Shown: positions 48,908 to 58,398, counted from the stretch's first letter. The stretch is 64,000 nucleotides of DNA from Actinomadura coerulea (GCF_014208105.1 NZ_JACHMQ010000001.1:7936001-8000000); one strand, 5' to 3'. Numbers and translations: made by a program. Notes: generated by a model not told the origin, from the letters alone.

Positions 48908-50311
48908 GTGAAGAATTGGGCGGATGAGATGATCCGCGAGTTGGACGCGAGCCGCGCCGCTAACGGACACATCGGCCTAGTGCGCCGCTACCTCAAGGGT
49001 CAGCACAACATTCCGTACATGCCGAAGGACGCGACGGACGAGTACGCGGCGATTGCGCGGCAGGCCATTACGAATTGGTTGCCGCTGTTGTCCGGCACGT
49101 TCGCGGAACAGCTTTTCGTGGACGGGTACCGTTCCGGCCGCGCGGCTGTGAATGAGTCCGCCGCGTGGGACGTGTGGACGGCCAACAAGCTTCGCGCGCG
49201 TCAGGGGATTACACACCGCGGCGCGATCGACTACGGCGTTTCATACGTGGCGGTGGACGGGGACACGATCCGCACGCCGGCCGCGCGCAAGTGCTGGGCA
49301 TGGTACGGCGACGACGAAGCGGAGTTTCCGCTTGCTGGCCTGGTGGAGATCGGGCAGCGCATCGCGTCCAGCGGCGAGTTCCTGACGCGCTATGAGTTCT
49401 GGCACGGCTCCAACGTCACCACGTACGAGCGGGTGTCCGGCCGGCGTATGGGCATCCCGGATGACCCTGGTAACCCGCTGGACGGACGGGATGTCCAGAT
49501 CGGCGCGCTGAACGATGCGGGGACGCGGAAGCACGGGCGGGACTTCGTCCCCTGGGTGCGTTTCCGTGACCGCCTGGACGACGAAGCGCAAGGGCTGATC
49601 CGGCCGCTGATCAACCTACAGGACCGGATCAACGCGAGCGTCTTCTATCTGCTGATGGCGCTTCACTACGCGTCGTTCCGTCAGCGATGGGCGATCGGCC
49701 TTAGCATCCCGCGGGACAAGGAAGAGTTCTTGCCGCCGGACATGCCGGACGCACCTCTGAAACCAAACCCCAACTTTGGCAAGCCGATCGAGCCGTTTAA
49801 GGCGGCCGTCAATCGTCTTTGGCTGAGTGAGTCCGGGGATAGCAAGTTCGGCGATTTCCAGCAGACGGACGTTACCGGTCACCTCGCCGCGATTGAAGCC
49901 GCGATCAAGACGCTGGTAAGCATTGGCCGCGGGTCGCCGCTCATCATGGTCGGGGACCTCGCGAACATCGCGGTCGAAGGAATCGCCACGCTGAACGACT
50001 CGATGTACAAGCAACTCGGGGCGTTCAAGACGAACTTCGGCGATTCGTGGGATACGGTCCTGGACGTCCGGGGGGTGTCGTCTCCGGGCGCTTCGGTGCG
50101 GTGGCGGGACACGGAGCCGCGTTCGTTCGCGCAGATCGTTGACGGGCTGGTCAAGCTCCATCAGATCGGTGCGCCGGCCGAAGGGCTGTTTGAGCTGATT
50201 CCGGAGATCACGGATACGCAGCTTGAACAGTGGCGCACGCTGGCCGCGCGTCCGACTGACGCTGACCGCCTCGCTGACGCGATCACGCGTCAGGGCGTTC
50301 CGGCAGTCTGA
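48908..50311 (+). CDS. Phage portal protein (SPP1 gp6-like)
   Basis: The 467-residue protein begins with a helical region (YLKGQHNIPYMPKDATDEYA), and shows NWLPLLSGTFAEQLFVDGYR and GLIRPLINLQDRINASVFYL, all typical of SPP1-gp6-like portals. It forms the dodecameric vertex ring for packaging and tail joining. The GTG start has GGGAGGTAGCG upstream. Its stop overlaps the next start (TGATG). Confidence 0.9.
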   Translation: MKNWADEMIRELDASRAANGHIGLVRRYLKGQHNIPYMPKDATDEYAAIARQAITNWLPLLSGTFAEQLFVDGYRSGRAAVNESAAWDVWTANKLRARQGITHRGAIDYGVSYVAVDGDTIRTPAARKCWAWYGDDEAEFPLAGLVEIGQRIASSGEFLTRYEFWHGSNVTTYERVSGRRMGIPDDPGNPLDGRDVQIGALNDAGTRKHGRDFVPWVRFRDRLDDEAQGLIRPLINLQDRINASVFYLLMALHYASFRQRWAIGLSIPRDKEEFLPPDMPDAPLKPNPNFGKPIEPFKAAVNRLWLSESGDSKFGDFQQTDVTGHLAAIEAAIKTLVSIGRGSPLIMVGDLANIAVEGIATLNDSMYKQLGAFKTNFGDSWDTVLDVRGVSSPGASVRWRDTEPRSFAQIVDGLVKLHQIGAPAEGLFELIPEITDTQLEQWRTLAARPTDADRLADAITRQGVPAV

Positions 50312-50973
50312 TGGCTCCGATCACGCCAACGGCGCGGATGGACAAGTACCGACGCGACCAAGCCGCGCTAGGCGGGAAGATCGAGACGCGCGCGGCGGTC
50401 CTGGTGGCGGCACGGTTGAACCCCGCGAACCCTGATCGGGGTTGGGCTTCGCTGCTGGCGGAGCTGATCGCGATCATCCGCGGGGGTCGCTCCGTGTCTG
50501 AGGCGCTCGCCATGGAGTTTTACCGCTACCTCCGCGAGGTGGAGGACGCGGCGGGAGAACCTCCGGACGGGCCGAACGTGCCGTTCCCGATGACTCCGGT
50601 TGTCGGGTCGATGATCTGGACGGGTCCGCGGCTGGCGAAGGCGAAGCTCCGGCGGGGCGAGAAGCCGCCGGAGATCGCCGCTTCGGTCGGTCGCGCGGTG
50701 GGCCGGTCCGCGATGCGTCACACCTTGAACGGCGGTAGGCGCGTCATTCAAGGTGCGGTGGAGGACGACGGTTCCGCGTGGGGTTGGGCCCGCGTGACGG
50801 ACGCCGATCCGTGCGATTTCTGCCGGATGCTCGCGACGCGTGGGCCCGTGTACAAGAGTGCGCGGTTCGCGGGGCGGGTTGATCTTCACCGCTATCACGA
50901 CGGGTGCGGCTGCAACGTCGTGCCGATTTTCAACGCTGCCGATCGGGCCGGACGGCGAGGACTGTCCGCCTAG
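50311..50973 (+). CDS. MuF-like minor head protein
   Basis: The 220-residue protein ends with ARVTDADPCDFCRMLATRGP and HDGCGCNVVPIF, the Cys/His pattern of phage head-morphogenesis (MuF/VG15-like) proteins, preceded by a long helical region. Such proteins are packaged in the head or help its assembly. It is coupled to the portal gene by overlap. Confidence 0.8.
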   Translation: MAPITPTARMDKYRRDQAALGGKIETRAAVLVAARLNPANPDRGWASLLAELIAIIRGGRSVSEALAMEFYRYLREVEDAAGEPPDGPNVPFPMTPVVGSMIWTGPRLAKAKLRRGEKPPEIAASVGRAVGRSAMRHTLNGGRRVIQGAVEDDGSAWGWARVTDADPCDFCRMLATRGPVYKSARFAGRVDLHRYHDGCGCNVVPIFNAADRAGRRGLSA

Positions 50974-51066
50974 CGCAGCACTTCACATCTGTTCCGGGCG
51001 CGCGTGGCGTGTCCGGCTTTCGGCGTGGGCAAGGGCTCCGCCGCGATTCCAGGGGGATCGATCTGT

Positions 51067-51729
51067 ATGACCATGCCTGTTCCGCCTGCGCAGAACCCTG
51101 TTCCGGCTCCCGCTCCGGCGGACCCTGCTCCGGTTCCCACGCAGCCTCCGGCACCTGTTCCGGCTCCGGCTGCTCCGGCACCTGTTCCGGCTCCGGCTGC
51201 TCCGGCTCCGACGCCGGCTCCCGCTCCGGCGGACAACGCTCCCAAGTGGGACGGTCCGTTCGACCCGGAGCGCGCGGCGCGTCTGGTGGAGAACCTGCGC
51301 GGCGACGTGCAGTCCACGAAGGACGCGCTTGCCGCTGCGCAGGCGAAGGTCGCGCAGTACGAGCAGGCGCAGATGTCCGATCAGGAGAAGACGGCGCAGG
51401 CGCTTTCGGCGACGGAGACGCAGCTTGCGGAGACCTACCGCGAGCTTGCCGCGTTGCGGCACAGCCTTCCCGCGGACCTCGCGGAGTTCCTGACCGCGAC
51501 GAAGCCGGAGGAGATCGACGCGCAGGCCAAGCGGCTTGCGGAGCGTATCCCCGCGCAGCCGTCCACGGCCTCCGCTCCGACTCTGCCTCCGACCCTGCCC
51601 GTTCCGGGCAACGGCTCCGACCCTGCCGCAACGGGTCAGCTCACGCGCGAGCAGTTCGACGCACTGACTCCGCCGCAACGAATGGCCGCGTACCGCGAGG
51701 GGCGTACGCGGGACATCGGCGGCCGGTAA
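51067..51729 (+). CDS. Capsid scaffolding protein
   Basis: The 220-residue protein has a Pro/Ala-rich repeat N-terminus (residues 5-55, PAPAP and PAPVPAPAAP units), then a coiled coil (FDPERAARLVENLRGDVQST, AALRHSLPADLAEFL) and a C-terminal QLTREQFDALTPPQRMAAYR. This layout and the place just before the major capsid gene mark it as the scaffold. The ATG at 51067 is chosen; one at 51073 is equally possible. Confidence 0.82.
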   Translation: MTMPVPPAQNPVPAPAPADPAPVPTQPPAPVPAPAAPAPVPAPAAPAPTPAPAPADNAPKWDGPFDPERAARLVENLRGDVQSTKDALAAAQAKVAQYEQAQMSDQEKTAQALSATETQLAETYRELAALRHSLPADLAEFLTATKPEEIDAQAKRLAERIPAQPSTASAPTLPPTLPVPGNGSDPAATGQLTREQFDALTPPQRMAAYREGRTRDIGGR

Positions 51730-51785
51730 CCGTTCCGCGCTGATTGGAATCGCGGCGGAACTCACACTTCGAGAAAGGGCCCGCT

Positions 51786-52658
51786 GTGGCTATCACCAAC
51801 TTCATTCCCACTCTGTGGGACGCCGGCCTGATGACCAGCTTCCGGGAGCAGACGATCGCCGCTGGTCTCGTGAACCGGCAGTACGAGGGCACCCTCACCA
51901 GGGGCGCGAAGGTCACGATCAACACCGCCGGTGACATCGTGATCAAGGACTACAAGACGGGTGCCGTCGACAACGGCTCCGGCGGGACTGTCGGCCGGAC
52001 CACGAAGCCGGACGCGATCTCCACGACCAGCGTCGACCTGGTCATCGATCAGGAGAAGTCGTTCGACTTTCAGATCGATGACATCGACCGCGCGCAGGCT
52101 GCCGGCTCGCTGGAGGTCTACACGCAGGGTGCGGGTACTTCGCTCGCGGAGGACGCGGACAAGTTCATCCTCGCCATGATGGCGACGAACACCGCGACCG
52201 CTCACAAGCTGACCGGTACCGCGGCGACCGACCTGAGCGGGAACGACGCGTTCAACGCGATCCGCACCATGCGGAAGACGCTGAACAAGGCCAAGGTTCC
52301 GCAGGGTGGCCGCGTGCTGTTCGTGAACGCGGAGTTCGAGCACACCCTTCTGGGCGCTGACTCGAAGCTGACCAGCGTGGACGTGTCCGGCTCGCCGGAG
52401 GGTCTCCGGAACGCCGCGCTGGGTGGCCTGCTGGGCTTCACGATCTACAGCACGGAGAACCTGCCGGAGCTGACCAAGCCGTTCGCGATGGCCGCGTACC
52501 TGCCCTCGGTGTGCTTCGTCTCGCAGGTCACGGAGACCGAAGCCATGCGCGCTCAGGACACCTTCGCTGACCGGCTCCGCGGGCTGCACGTGTACGGCGG
52601 GAAGGTGCTGCGCGCCGGCATCGGCCTCACCTCGTACACCTACACCAAGACGGCCTAG
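51786..52658 (+). CDS. Major capsid protein
   Basis: The 290-residue protein begins with AITNFIPTLWDAGLMTSFRE and includes VDLVIDQEKSFDFQIDDIDR and GRVLFVNAEFEHTLLG, as in actinophage P22-type or HK97-fold coat proteins. It builds the head shell. The GTG start has AAAGG upstream. Codon choice is strongly biased, as expected for a highly expressed gene. There is no protease gene nearby. Confidence 0.88.
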   Translation: MAITNFIPTLWDAGLMTSFREQTIAAGLVNRQYEGTLTRGAKVTINTAGDIVIKDYKTGAVDNGSGGTVGRTTKPDAISTTSVDLVIDQEKSFDFQIDDIDRAQAAGSLEVYTQGAGTSLAEDADKFILAMMATNTATAHKLTGTAATDLSGNDAFNAIRTMRKTLNKAKVPQGGRVLFVNAEFEHTLLGADSKLTSVDVSGSPEGLRNAALGGLLGFTIYSTENLPELTKPFAMAAYLPSVCFVSQVTETEAMRAQDTFADRLRGLHVYGGKVLRAGIGLTSYTYTKTA

Positions 52659-52660
52659 TC

Positions 52661-52885
52661 ATGCCGCTGGTGAAGGGCCCCAACGGGGCGGTGTTCGACC
52701 TCCCGGAGGCGATCGCTTCCGGGTTGGTCGGGTCCCACGACGGGGGTTACGAGTACGTGTCGGACGCTCCGGAGGAGGTGAAGCCGGATGCTGCTAGCAA
52801 GCGTCGCGCAACTGGAGGCGCGTCTAGGGCTGCCGGTCGGAAGCCTCGCGGCGGAGGATCTAGCGCGGGCGACGGCGGTTCTTGA
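52661..52885 (+). CDS. Small head-associated protein overlapping the connector gene
   Basis: The 74-residue protein starts MPLVKGPNGAVFDLPEAIAS and ends in a Lys/Arg/Gly/Ser-rich tail. It starts two bases after the capsid stop. The last 98 bases overlap the next gene in another frame. Similar short proteins with a GxxFDLP motif occur in actinophage head modules, but the function is unknown. Confidence 0.7.
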   Translation: MPLVKGPNGAVFDLPEAIASGLVGSHDGGYEYVSDAPEEVKPDAASKRRATGGASRAAGRKPRGGGSSAGDGGS

Positions 52886-53153
52886 GGACGCTTCGGCGAT
52901 CATCCTGACGATCGGTAAGCCGACGTGGACGGACGTGACGATCCCGGAGGTTGCCCGCGTGGTTGTCCTCCGGCTCGCGCGCCGCATGTGGGACAACCCG
53001 GAGGGTCTCAGCTATGAGGCCATGGGCGACCACACGTGGAGCCGTGCGGCTGCTGGGGTGCTGCTGACGCAGGACGAGCAGGATCTTGTGACCGGCGCGG
53101 CCGGCTTCGCGTCCGGCGTGTACAGCGTGGGGACGCCGGGGGTGTGGTCGTGA
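52788..53153 (+). CDS. Head-tail connector (gp6-like)
   Basis: The 121-residue helical protein (LLASVAQLEARLGLPVGSLA, VARVVVLRLARRMWDNPEGL) matches head-tail adaptor proteins that dock on the portal. It begins inside the previous gene and its stop overlaps the next start (GTGA). The position in the module supports the call. Confidence 0.8.
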   Translation: MLLASVAQLEARLGLPVGSLAAEDLARATAVLEDASAIILTIGKPTWTDVTIPEVARVVVLRLARRMWDNPEGLSYEAMGDHTWSRAAAGVLLTQDEQDLVTGAAGFASGVYSVGTPGVWS

Positions 53154-53476
53154 GTGTTCTCGCGATGCTCCGGGATCGCCGCGAGGTGTTCCGCCCGACG
53201 CGCGTGAGTGACGGGATGGGCGGGGGCTCCACCACGTTCGTGAAGGTCGGGACCGTGCGTTGCAAGGTCGATCTTCCCGGAGCGGAGGAGAGGGAGTCCG
53301 CGGACCAGTGGGGGGCGGAGCACACGCACAGTGTGTTCTTGCTCCCGTCCGCGGACGTCCGCCGCGGTGACGAGCTTCGCGGGGGCGATCTCGTCTTGCG
53401 CGTCTTGACCGTGGTGTGTCCGTCCAGTCCCCGTTACCGCAAGGCGCGGTGTAGCGCCGTTCAGCCGAAGGGGTGA
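53150..53476 (+). CDS. Head closure protein (SPP1 gp16-like)
   Basis: The 108-residue beta-rich protein contains DRREVFRPTRVSDGMGGGST, a typical start of head-completion proteins, and LRVLTVVCPSSPRYRKARC near the end. It should close the connector after packaging. It overlaps the upstream gene by four bases and precedes the tail-completion gene by four. Confidence 0.75.
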   Translation: MSVLAMLRDRREVFRPTRVSDGMGGGSTTFVKVGTVRCKVDLPGAEERESADQWGAEHTHSVFLLPSADVRRGDELRGGDLVLRVLTVVCPSSPRYRKARCSAVQPKG

Positions 53477-53480
53477 GGGC

Positions 53481-53855
53481 ATGGCGCGCGTGACGATGCG
53501 CATCGACAACCGCGAGCTTCGCCGCATCTCCCGCCGGCTGGACGAAGTGCCGGAGCGGATCAAGCAAGGTGCGCACGCCGCGGTGGAGGAGTCGGGCGAG
53601 GCTGTCCGCTCCGCCACTGAACGCACGGTAGGCGTGCACAGCGGCCGGCTTAAACGCCGCGTGCGCATGAAGTTGCTTGGGCGCATGGGCCTGACCGCGG
53701 ACGTCGGATGGTTCGACTCCGACACGTATTACGCGCGGTTCCCGGAGCTGGGCACGTCCAGCATCACCGCGAATCCCGTGCTGACGCGCGCAGCGGAGGC
53801 GGAGCGTCCGGTGTTCCCGCGGCGCGTTCAGCGCCACATAGAGGACGCGCTATGA
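53481..53855 (+). CDS. HK97 gp10-like tail completion protein
   Basis: The 124-residue protein begins with a helix-rich segment (RISRRLDEVPERIKQGAHAA) and has GVHSGRLKRRVRMK and ARFPELGTSSITANPVL, hallmarks of the HK97-gp10 family (the FxExGT-like motif followed by a conserved Pro). It joins head and tail. It overlaps the next gene by ATGA. Confidence 0.85.
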   Translation: MARVTMRIDNRELRRISRRLDEVPERIKQGAHAAVEESGEAVRSATERTVGVHSGRLKRRVRMKLLGRMGLTADVGWFDSDTYYARFPELGTSSITANPVLTRAAEAERPVFPRRVQRHIEDAL

Positions 53856-54268
53856 CGGAGGCTCCGTACGCCGCGCTGACTCCCGTTCAGGCCGCGGTGT
53901 ACGCGGCGCTGACGAGTGACCTACTGCTGACGGACATGATCACGGGCGTCTTCGATGACGTGCCGGAGGACGTGGTCCGTCCCTATGTGGCGTTCGGGGA
54001 ATCCACGGAAACCCCGGACAACGCGCACGGGCAGTTCGGCCGCGAAACGGTTCTGACGCTCGACATCTGGTCTGAGTACGGCGGGTTCGCGGAGGCGAAC
54101 GCAATCGCCTTCCGCTTGAACGAATTGCTGGATCAACAGCCGCTAGTGATTACCGGCTGCCGGCACGTGTACACCGCCTTCGAATTCGCGGCGACTTTCA
54201 GGGACCCCGATAAGCCGGACCTTCGGCACGCATTCACAAGGTTCCGCATCGTGACAAGTAAGGAGTGA
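53852..54268 (+). CDS. Tail terminator protein (DUF3168-like)
   Basis: The 138-residue protein shows AVYAALTSDLLLTDMITGVF, RPYVAFGESTETPDNAHG and TLDIWSEYGGFAEANAIAFR, the DUF3168 pattern of tail terminators (gpU-like). It caps the tail tube at the correct length. The next gene, the major tail protein, follows after three bases. Confidence 0.85.
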   Translation: MTEAPYAALTPVQAAVYAALTSDLLLTDMITGVFDDVPEDVVRPYVAFGESTETPDNAHGQFGRETVLTLDIWSEYGGFAEANAIAFRLNELLDQQPLVITGCRHVYTAFEFAATFRDPDKPDLRHAFTRFRIVTSKE

Positions 54269-54271
54269 CCC

Positions 54272-54694
54272 ATGTCGGGTCTCAATGCTTTCGGTACTCA
54301 GCTCAAGCGGGGCGACGGTGCCGGTACCGAGGTGTTCGCCGCGATCGCGAACGTGACCAGCATCAGCGGTCCGGAGCTGTCGCGGGAGACGATCGACGTC
54401 ACCGCGCACGACAGTGTGGACGCCTGGATGGAGTTCGTGGGCGGACTCAAGGACGGCGGGGAAATCTCGCTGGACGTCAACTACGACCCTGCGGAGCATG
54501 ACGTCCTGGTCGGCGACTTCGATGACGACGACCCGCGGAACTACCAGCTTGCGTTTCCGGTCACGCCGGCTGTCGTCTGGTCGGTCAAGGCGCTGCTGAC
54601 CGGCTTCTCCAGCGAAGCGCCGTATGACGACAAGCTGGCCGCTTCGATCACTCTCAAGGTCAGCGGCAAGCCGACGATCGGCACCGGAGCCTAG
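54272..54694 (+). CDS. Major tail tube protein
   Basis: The 140-residue protein has ISGPELSRETIDVTAHDSVD and WMEFVGGLKDGGEISLDVNY, which match siphovirus tail tube proteins of the gpV/TP901-1 type. It polymerises round the tape measure. The order terminator, tube, chaperones, tape measure is standard. Confidence 0.88.
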   Translation: MSGLNAFGTQLKRGDGAGTEVFAAIANVTSISGPELSRETIDVTAHDSVDAWMEFVGGLKDGGEISLDVNYDPAEHDVLVGDFDDDDPRNYQLAFPVTPAVVWSVKALLTGFSSEAPYDDKLAASITLKVSGKPTIGTGA

Positions 54695-54747
54695 GCGCTC
54701 CCTTTCTCTCCTCCCCTTTCCTGCTCGTCCTGTAGAGAGGTAGTCAC

Positions 54748-55125
54748 GTGGCTGTCCTGGGTAACGCTGACGTTCTGGCCGCGATTGCGGCGACCCCGTC
54801 CATTGCGACGGACGAAGTGGAGTGCCCGGAGCTGGGCGGGTCGGTCCTGGTCCGGGAGATGTCGGGCACGGTCCGCAACCGCCTGGAAGCTGCGTTCGCC
54901 GCGATCAGCGAGGGCAACGACGGCGGGGCGATGGACAAGGTGATGACCGCGCTCATCTCGGCGTGTGTCGTGGACGCGTCCGGCCGGCCGTTCATCACGG
55001 GCGACATGGCGGGGCGGCTGGTGAAGAACCACCCGCGCGCCGCGTTCCGCATCCGTGACGCCGTCGTGAAGCTCTCCGGCACGTCGGAGGACGACGTTAA
55101 GGAACTCGAAGAGTCTTTCGGGTAA
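54748..55125 (+). CDS. Tail assembly chaperone (gpG-like)
   Basis: The 125-residue helical protein lies before the tape measure and ends EELEESFG-like (KELEESFG). The -1 frame is open from 55101 through the downstream DUF4035-like frame, so a programmed -1 shift should give a gpGT fusion. The likely slip site is TTTCGGG at 55116-55122, five codons or fewer from the stop. It acts as a chaperone for the tape measure and is not in the virion. Confidence 0.82.
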   Translation: MAVLGNADVLAAIAATPSIATDEVECPELGGSVLVREMSGTVRNRLEAAFAAISEGNDGGAMDKVMTALISACVVDASGRPFITGDMAGRLVKNHPRAAFRIRDAVVKLSGTSEDDVKELEESFG

Positions 55126-55475
55126 GGCCGGAGCGCGCCTTTCACTTCCGCCTAGCGATCACGCTGGGGATGCCCGTTTCGGAATTGCTGGAACGGGTGT
55201 CCTCGCGTGAGCTTTCGGAATGGATGGCGTATGAGCGTGTGGCGGGTCCGCTGGGGTTCGACCGCGCTGACGTTCAATCGGCCATCGTGGCTGCGACGGT
55301 GGCGAACGCTAACCGTGGTAAGGGCAAACCGTTGACCCCTGCGGACTTCGTTCCGAAGTGGGACCGGAAGCCTAAGCAGACCGTAGAGGAAATGGTCCAA
55401 CTCGCCTACGCGCTGAACGCGGCTTTTGGCGGATCGGTGGTCAACGCGGGGGGCGACGATGGCGCTGCTGAGTAA
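55101..55475 (+). CDS. gpT-like extension of the tail chaperone (-1 frame, DUF4035-like)
   Basis: In the -1 frame the protein continues RPERAFHFRLAITLGMPVSE and LLERVSSRELSEWMAYERVA, then a C-terminal helix. HFRLA...G...ELL..SSRELxEWMAY is typical of the T part of lambda-like gpGT. An ATG at 55170 lies inside the conserved region, so independent initiation would truncate it; synthesis by frameshift is more likely. The stop lies 17 bases inside the tape measure start. Confidence 0.8.
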   Translation, partial: GTRRVFRVRPERAFHFRLAITLGMPVSELLERVSSRELSEWMAYERVAGPLGFDRADVQSAIVAATVANANRGKGKPLTPADFVPKWDRKPKQTVEEMVQLAYALNAAFGGSVVNAGGDDGAAE

Positions 55476-58398
55476 CTTGATTGTGCGCATCGGGGCGAAT
55501 GCGGATGGTGTTCGCCGCGGTGTGAACAGGGCGAACCGTGAGCTTCGCCGGATGCGGGACCAGGCGGACCGGATCGGCCGGCAGATGGGCCGGTCCGGTA
55601 GCGACGGTGGGCGCGAGTTCGGCGAGAACTTTTGGCGCGACGCTAACGGCCGGCTGCACGATGCGCGCGGACGGTTCGTCCGTGCGGGTGGGGGACTAGG
55701 CGACGACGCCGGCCGCGGGTTCATGGGCGGGTTCGGCAGGATCTTGCGGAAGATGTTCGGGAAGCTCCCGGACGTGATGCGGGCAGCCGCGCCTATCGCC
55801 GCGGTCGGGTCCGCGTTGATCACCGCGATTCCGTTGCTGCTGTCTGCGGGCCCCGCGGTCGCGAGCTTCGTTAGCGCGGTGTTGGCCGCGTCGCCCGCGC
55901 TGCTGGGCATGGCTGCCGCGGGGTTCATCGTCAAGAAGTCCTTCGCTGCGATCTTCGCGGAGGGGTCCGCGGCGCGTAAGGCGCTCGCGGGTCTGGGCGA
56001 GATGTTCAACAAGGCCGCGGAGGCTGGCAGTCGTGCGGCTGCGCGGGGGGTGGCTCCGCTGGTGGCGCAACTCCGCAAGGTCGCACAGCCGATCGTGACG
56101 CGGTACATGGAGGGGTTGGGCCGCGCGGCGAACCGCGTGCAAACGGATTTCCTCCGGTGGGCGAAGACGGCGGATGGCCTGCGCACGCTCCGCGGGATTC
56201 TCGGACCGATCTCGTCGTCGCTGGAGGGTCTCGCGCCGCACGTGTCGAAGCTCGCGATCAGCTTCGTGCGGATGCTCGGGCGGATCATGGGCGTGTCGAC
56301 CGCGCTGGGGTCGCGGGGTCTCGCGGGTGCGCTGGATTGGCTGTCCTCGAAGATGGACGCGGTCAACGCCGGCACGGTCGAAGGTGGCCTAGCGCAGCTT
56401 TGGGTGACCGCCGTAAAGGTGTCCAACGCAATCCAAGTCGTGTCCGGTTGGATTGGCAAGCTCGTCCAGGCGTACAAGATGTACACCACGCAATTCGGAC
56501 TTGTGGCTGACGCGCTGTCCGTGGTGGCGATGGTGTTCGGCGGTCCGATCGTGACCGCGATTGCTGCGGCCGGCCTGATCATTCGCCATTTCGATCAGGT
56601 GAAGGCCGGTTGGGAAAAGCTTAAGGCCGCGTTTCAGGGCGACGGTTCCGGCGGTCCGATCGGCCGCGCGCTGCAAGATCTGAAGGCCGCGGGCGCGATC
56701 GTGCTTCCGGCGCTGATGACGATGTTCCAGCAGGTCAAGAACGTTGTTTGGCCTGTCCTCCAGGACATCGGCTCCATGATCAAGAACGATCTTATTCCGA
56801 CGTTCGCGGAATTGCTGCGGGCTGCCGCGCCATTCGTTGCGTGGCTGATCGGTGTTTTGGGTCCCGTGGTCGCCCGCACTTTTCAGAGCATAGCGGAAAT
56901 CGTGAAGGGCGCGCTGAACATCATCATCGGCGTGATGAAAGTCGCGATCGCGATTTTCTCCGGCGACTGGTCGAAGGCGTGGGAGGGTATTAAGCAGATC
57001 TGCCGCGGAGCCGGACAAATCGTCCTCGCCGTGTTCAAGTGGCTAGGTTCTGCGCTGGTCGCTATCTGGCGTCTCCACCTCGGCTACCTGTCCAAGATCT
57101 GGGGACAGATCAAGTCGACTGCGACACAGGGCGCGCGAGGCGCGGTGGACGGTACGGCAAACGCGTTCCGCGCCGGCGTAGGCAAGGTGCGCGGCGCAGT
57201 GTCCGCGATCAAGAACGCGGTTGTCGGGTTCTTCCGCGGCGCGGCTTCGTGGCTGGTCGGAGCCGGACGCGACGTCGTCCGCGGTCTGGTCAACGGTATT
57301 ACCGGCATGGCGGGTTGGGCCGCGGATGCTGCCCGTCGTCTCGCGTCGAACGCGATCAACGCAGCGAAGGGCGCGCTGGGTATCCACTCGCCTTCGCGGG
57401 TGTTCGCGCAGATCGGTAAGTTCGTCGGGCATGGCTTCGTCCAGGGCTTGACGGGCACGGAGTCTAAGATCCAGTCGACGGTCACGCGGATGGCGAAGCT
57501 GATCGCGTCGGCTTTCAAGGGCCGCGCGACGCGGACCGACGACCGGCTGATCAAGCGTCTCCAGGCCGCGAACGTGAAGCTTCGCGGGTTGGCGCGTGAG
57601 CGCGCGAGCATCGCCGCGAAGATGAAGGCTGCGGCGCAGATGGCTGCGGAGGTGTCGCAGCAGGCGCGGGAGTTCGCGTCGGTGTCCGCGGTGAGTAGCG
57701 CCGCGGACGGTAAGCCGATGGACGCCGGCCGCCTCGCGGGAATGTTGAACACGCGGCTTGCGGTTCTCCGCAGGTTCCAGGCGAGTATCAAGACGCTCGC
57801 GAAGCGTGGGCTGTCTAAGGATCTGCTCGGGCAGGTTATCGGCATGGGCCCGGAGCAGGGCGCGGCGCTCGCGGATGCGTTGTCGCGTTCGTCTGCGGGG
57901 TCTCTCAAGGGACTCAACAAGGTCAATTCGGAGATCCTCCGGACGTCCAAGAGCCTCGGGCTAACCAGCGCGGACGCCATGTACGACTCCGGCAAGCGTG
58001 CTGGTCAGGGGTTCCTTACGGGACTCAAGGCGCAACAGGGCGCGATCCTGAAGATGATGACCGCGATTGCGCGTCAGGCCGCGTCCGCGGTCCGCAAGGC
58101 GTTGGGTATCCATTCGCCTTCGCGGGTCATGGCGGAACTCGGAACCATGACCATGGCGGGGTTCGCGGAGGGTGTGAAGACGTTCACGCCGGCCGTCCAG
58201 GGCGCGGTTCGTGCGGCGACGGACGTGGGCGATATCGCGGTTCCGCGGGGTGTGACCTCTGCGGGTGCCGGCGGTGGAGCTGCGGCGACGATCGTCCTCA
58301 AGTCGGGCGGGTCACAGCTTGACGATGCGCTGGTGGAGATCCTCCGCAAGGCGATCAACGATCGCGGCGGCGACGTCCAGACGGTTCTAGGTAGGTGA
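55459..58398 (+). CDS. Tape measure protein
   Basis: The 979-residue protein has a coiled N-terminus (VNRANRELRRMRDQADRIGR), hydrophobic helices (about residues 110-165 and 480-570) and two copies of the C-terminal motif ALGIHSPSRV, near residues 635 and 885. Length, motif and position mark it as the tape measure that sets tail length and may cross the host membrane. The ATG at 55459 has GGGGGG upstream and overlaps the chaperone frame. Confidence 0.93.
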   Translation: MALLSNLIVRIGANADGVRRGVNRANRELRRMRDQADRIGRQMGRSGSDGGREFGENFWRDANGRLHDARGRFVRAGGGLGDDAGRGFMGGFGRILRKMFGKLPDVMRAAAPIAAVGSALITAIPLLLSAGPAVASFVSAVLAASPALLGMAAAGFIVKKSFAAIFAEGSAARKALAGLGEMFNKAAEAGSRAAARGVAPLVAQLRKVAQPIVTRYMEGLGRAANRVQTDFLRWAKTADGLRTLRGILGPISSSLEGLAPHVSKLAISFVRMLGRIMGVSTALGSRGLAGALDWLSSKMDAVNAGTVEGGLAQLWVTAVKVSNAIQVVSGWIGKLVQAYKMYTTQFGLVADALSVVAMVFGGPIVTAIAAAGLIIRHFDQVKAGWEKLKAAFQGDGSGGPIGRALQDLKAAGAIVLPALMTMFQQVKNVVWPVLQDIGSMIKNDLIPTFAELLRAAAPFVAWLIGVLGPVVARTFQSIAEIVKGALNIIIGVMKVAIAIFSGDWSKAWEGIKQICRGAGQIVLAVFKWLGSALVAIWRLHLGYLSKIWGQIKSTATQGARGAVDGTANAFRAGVGKVRGAVSAIKNAVVGFFRGAASWLVGAGRDVVRGLVNGITGMAGWAADAARRLASNAINAAKGALGIHSPSRVFAQIGKFVGHGFVQGLTGTESKIQSTVTRMAKLIASAFKGRATRTDDRLIKRLQAANVKLRGLARERASIAAKMKAAAQMAAEVSQQAREFASVSAVSSAADGKPMDAGRLAGMLNTRLAVLRRFQASIKTLAKRGLSKDLLGQVIGMGPEQGAALADALSRSSAGSLKGLNKVNSEILRTSKSLGLTSADAMYDSGKRAGQGFLTGLKAQQGAILKMMTAIARQAASAVRKALGIHSPSRVMAELGTMTMAGFAEGVKTFTPAVQGAVRAATDVGDIAVPRGVTSAGAGGGAAATIVLKSGGSQLDDALVEILRKAINDRGGDVQTVLGR

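Noticed and set aside
51100..51240. Tandem DNA repeats in the scaffold gene
   Set aside because: They reflect Pro-Ala codon repeats in the protein and need no separate element.
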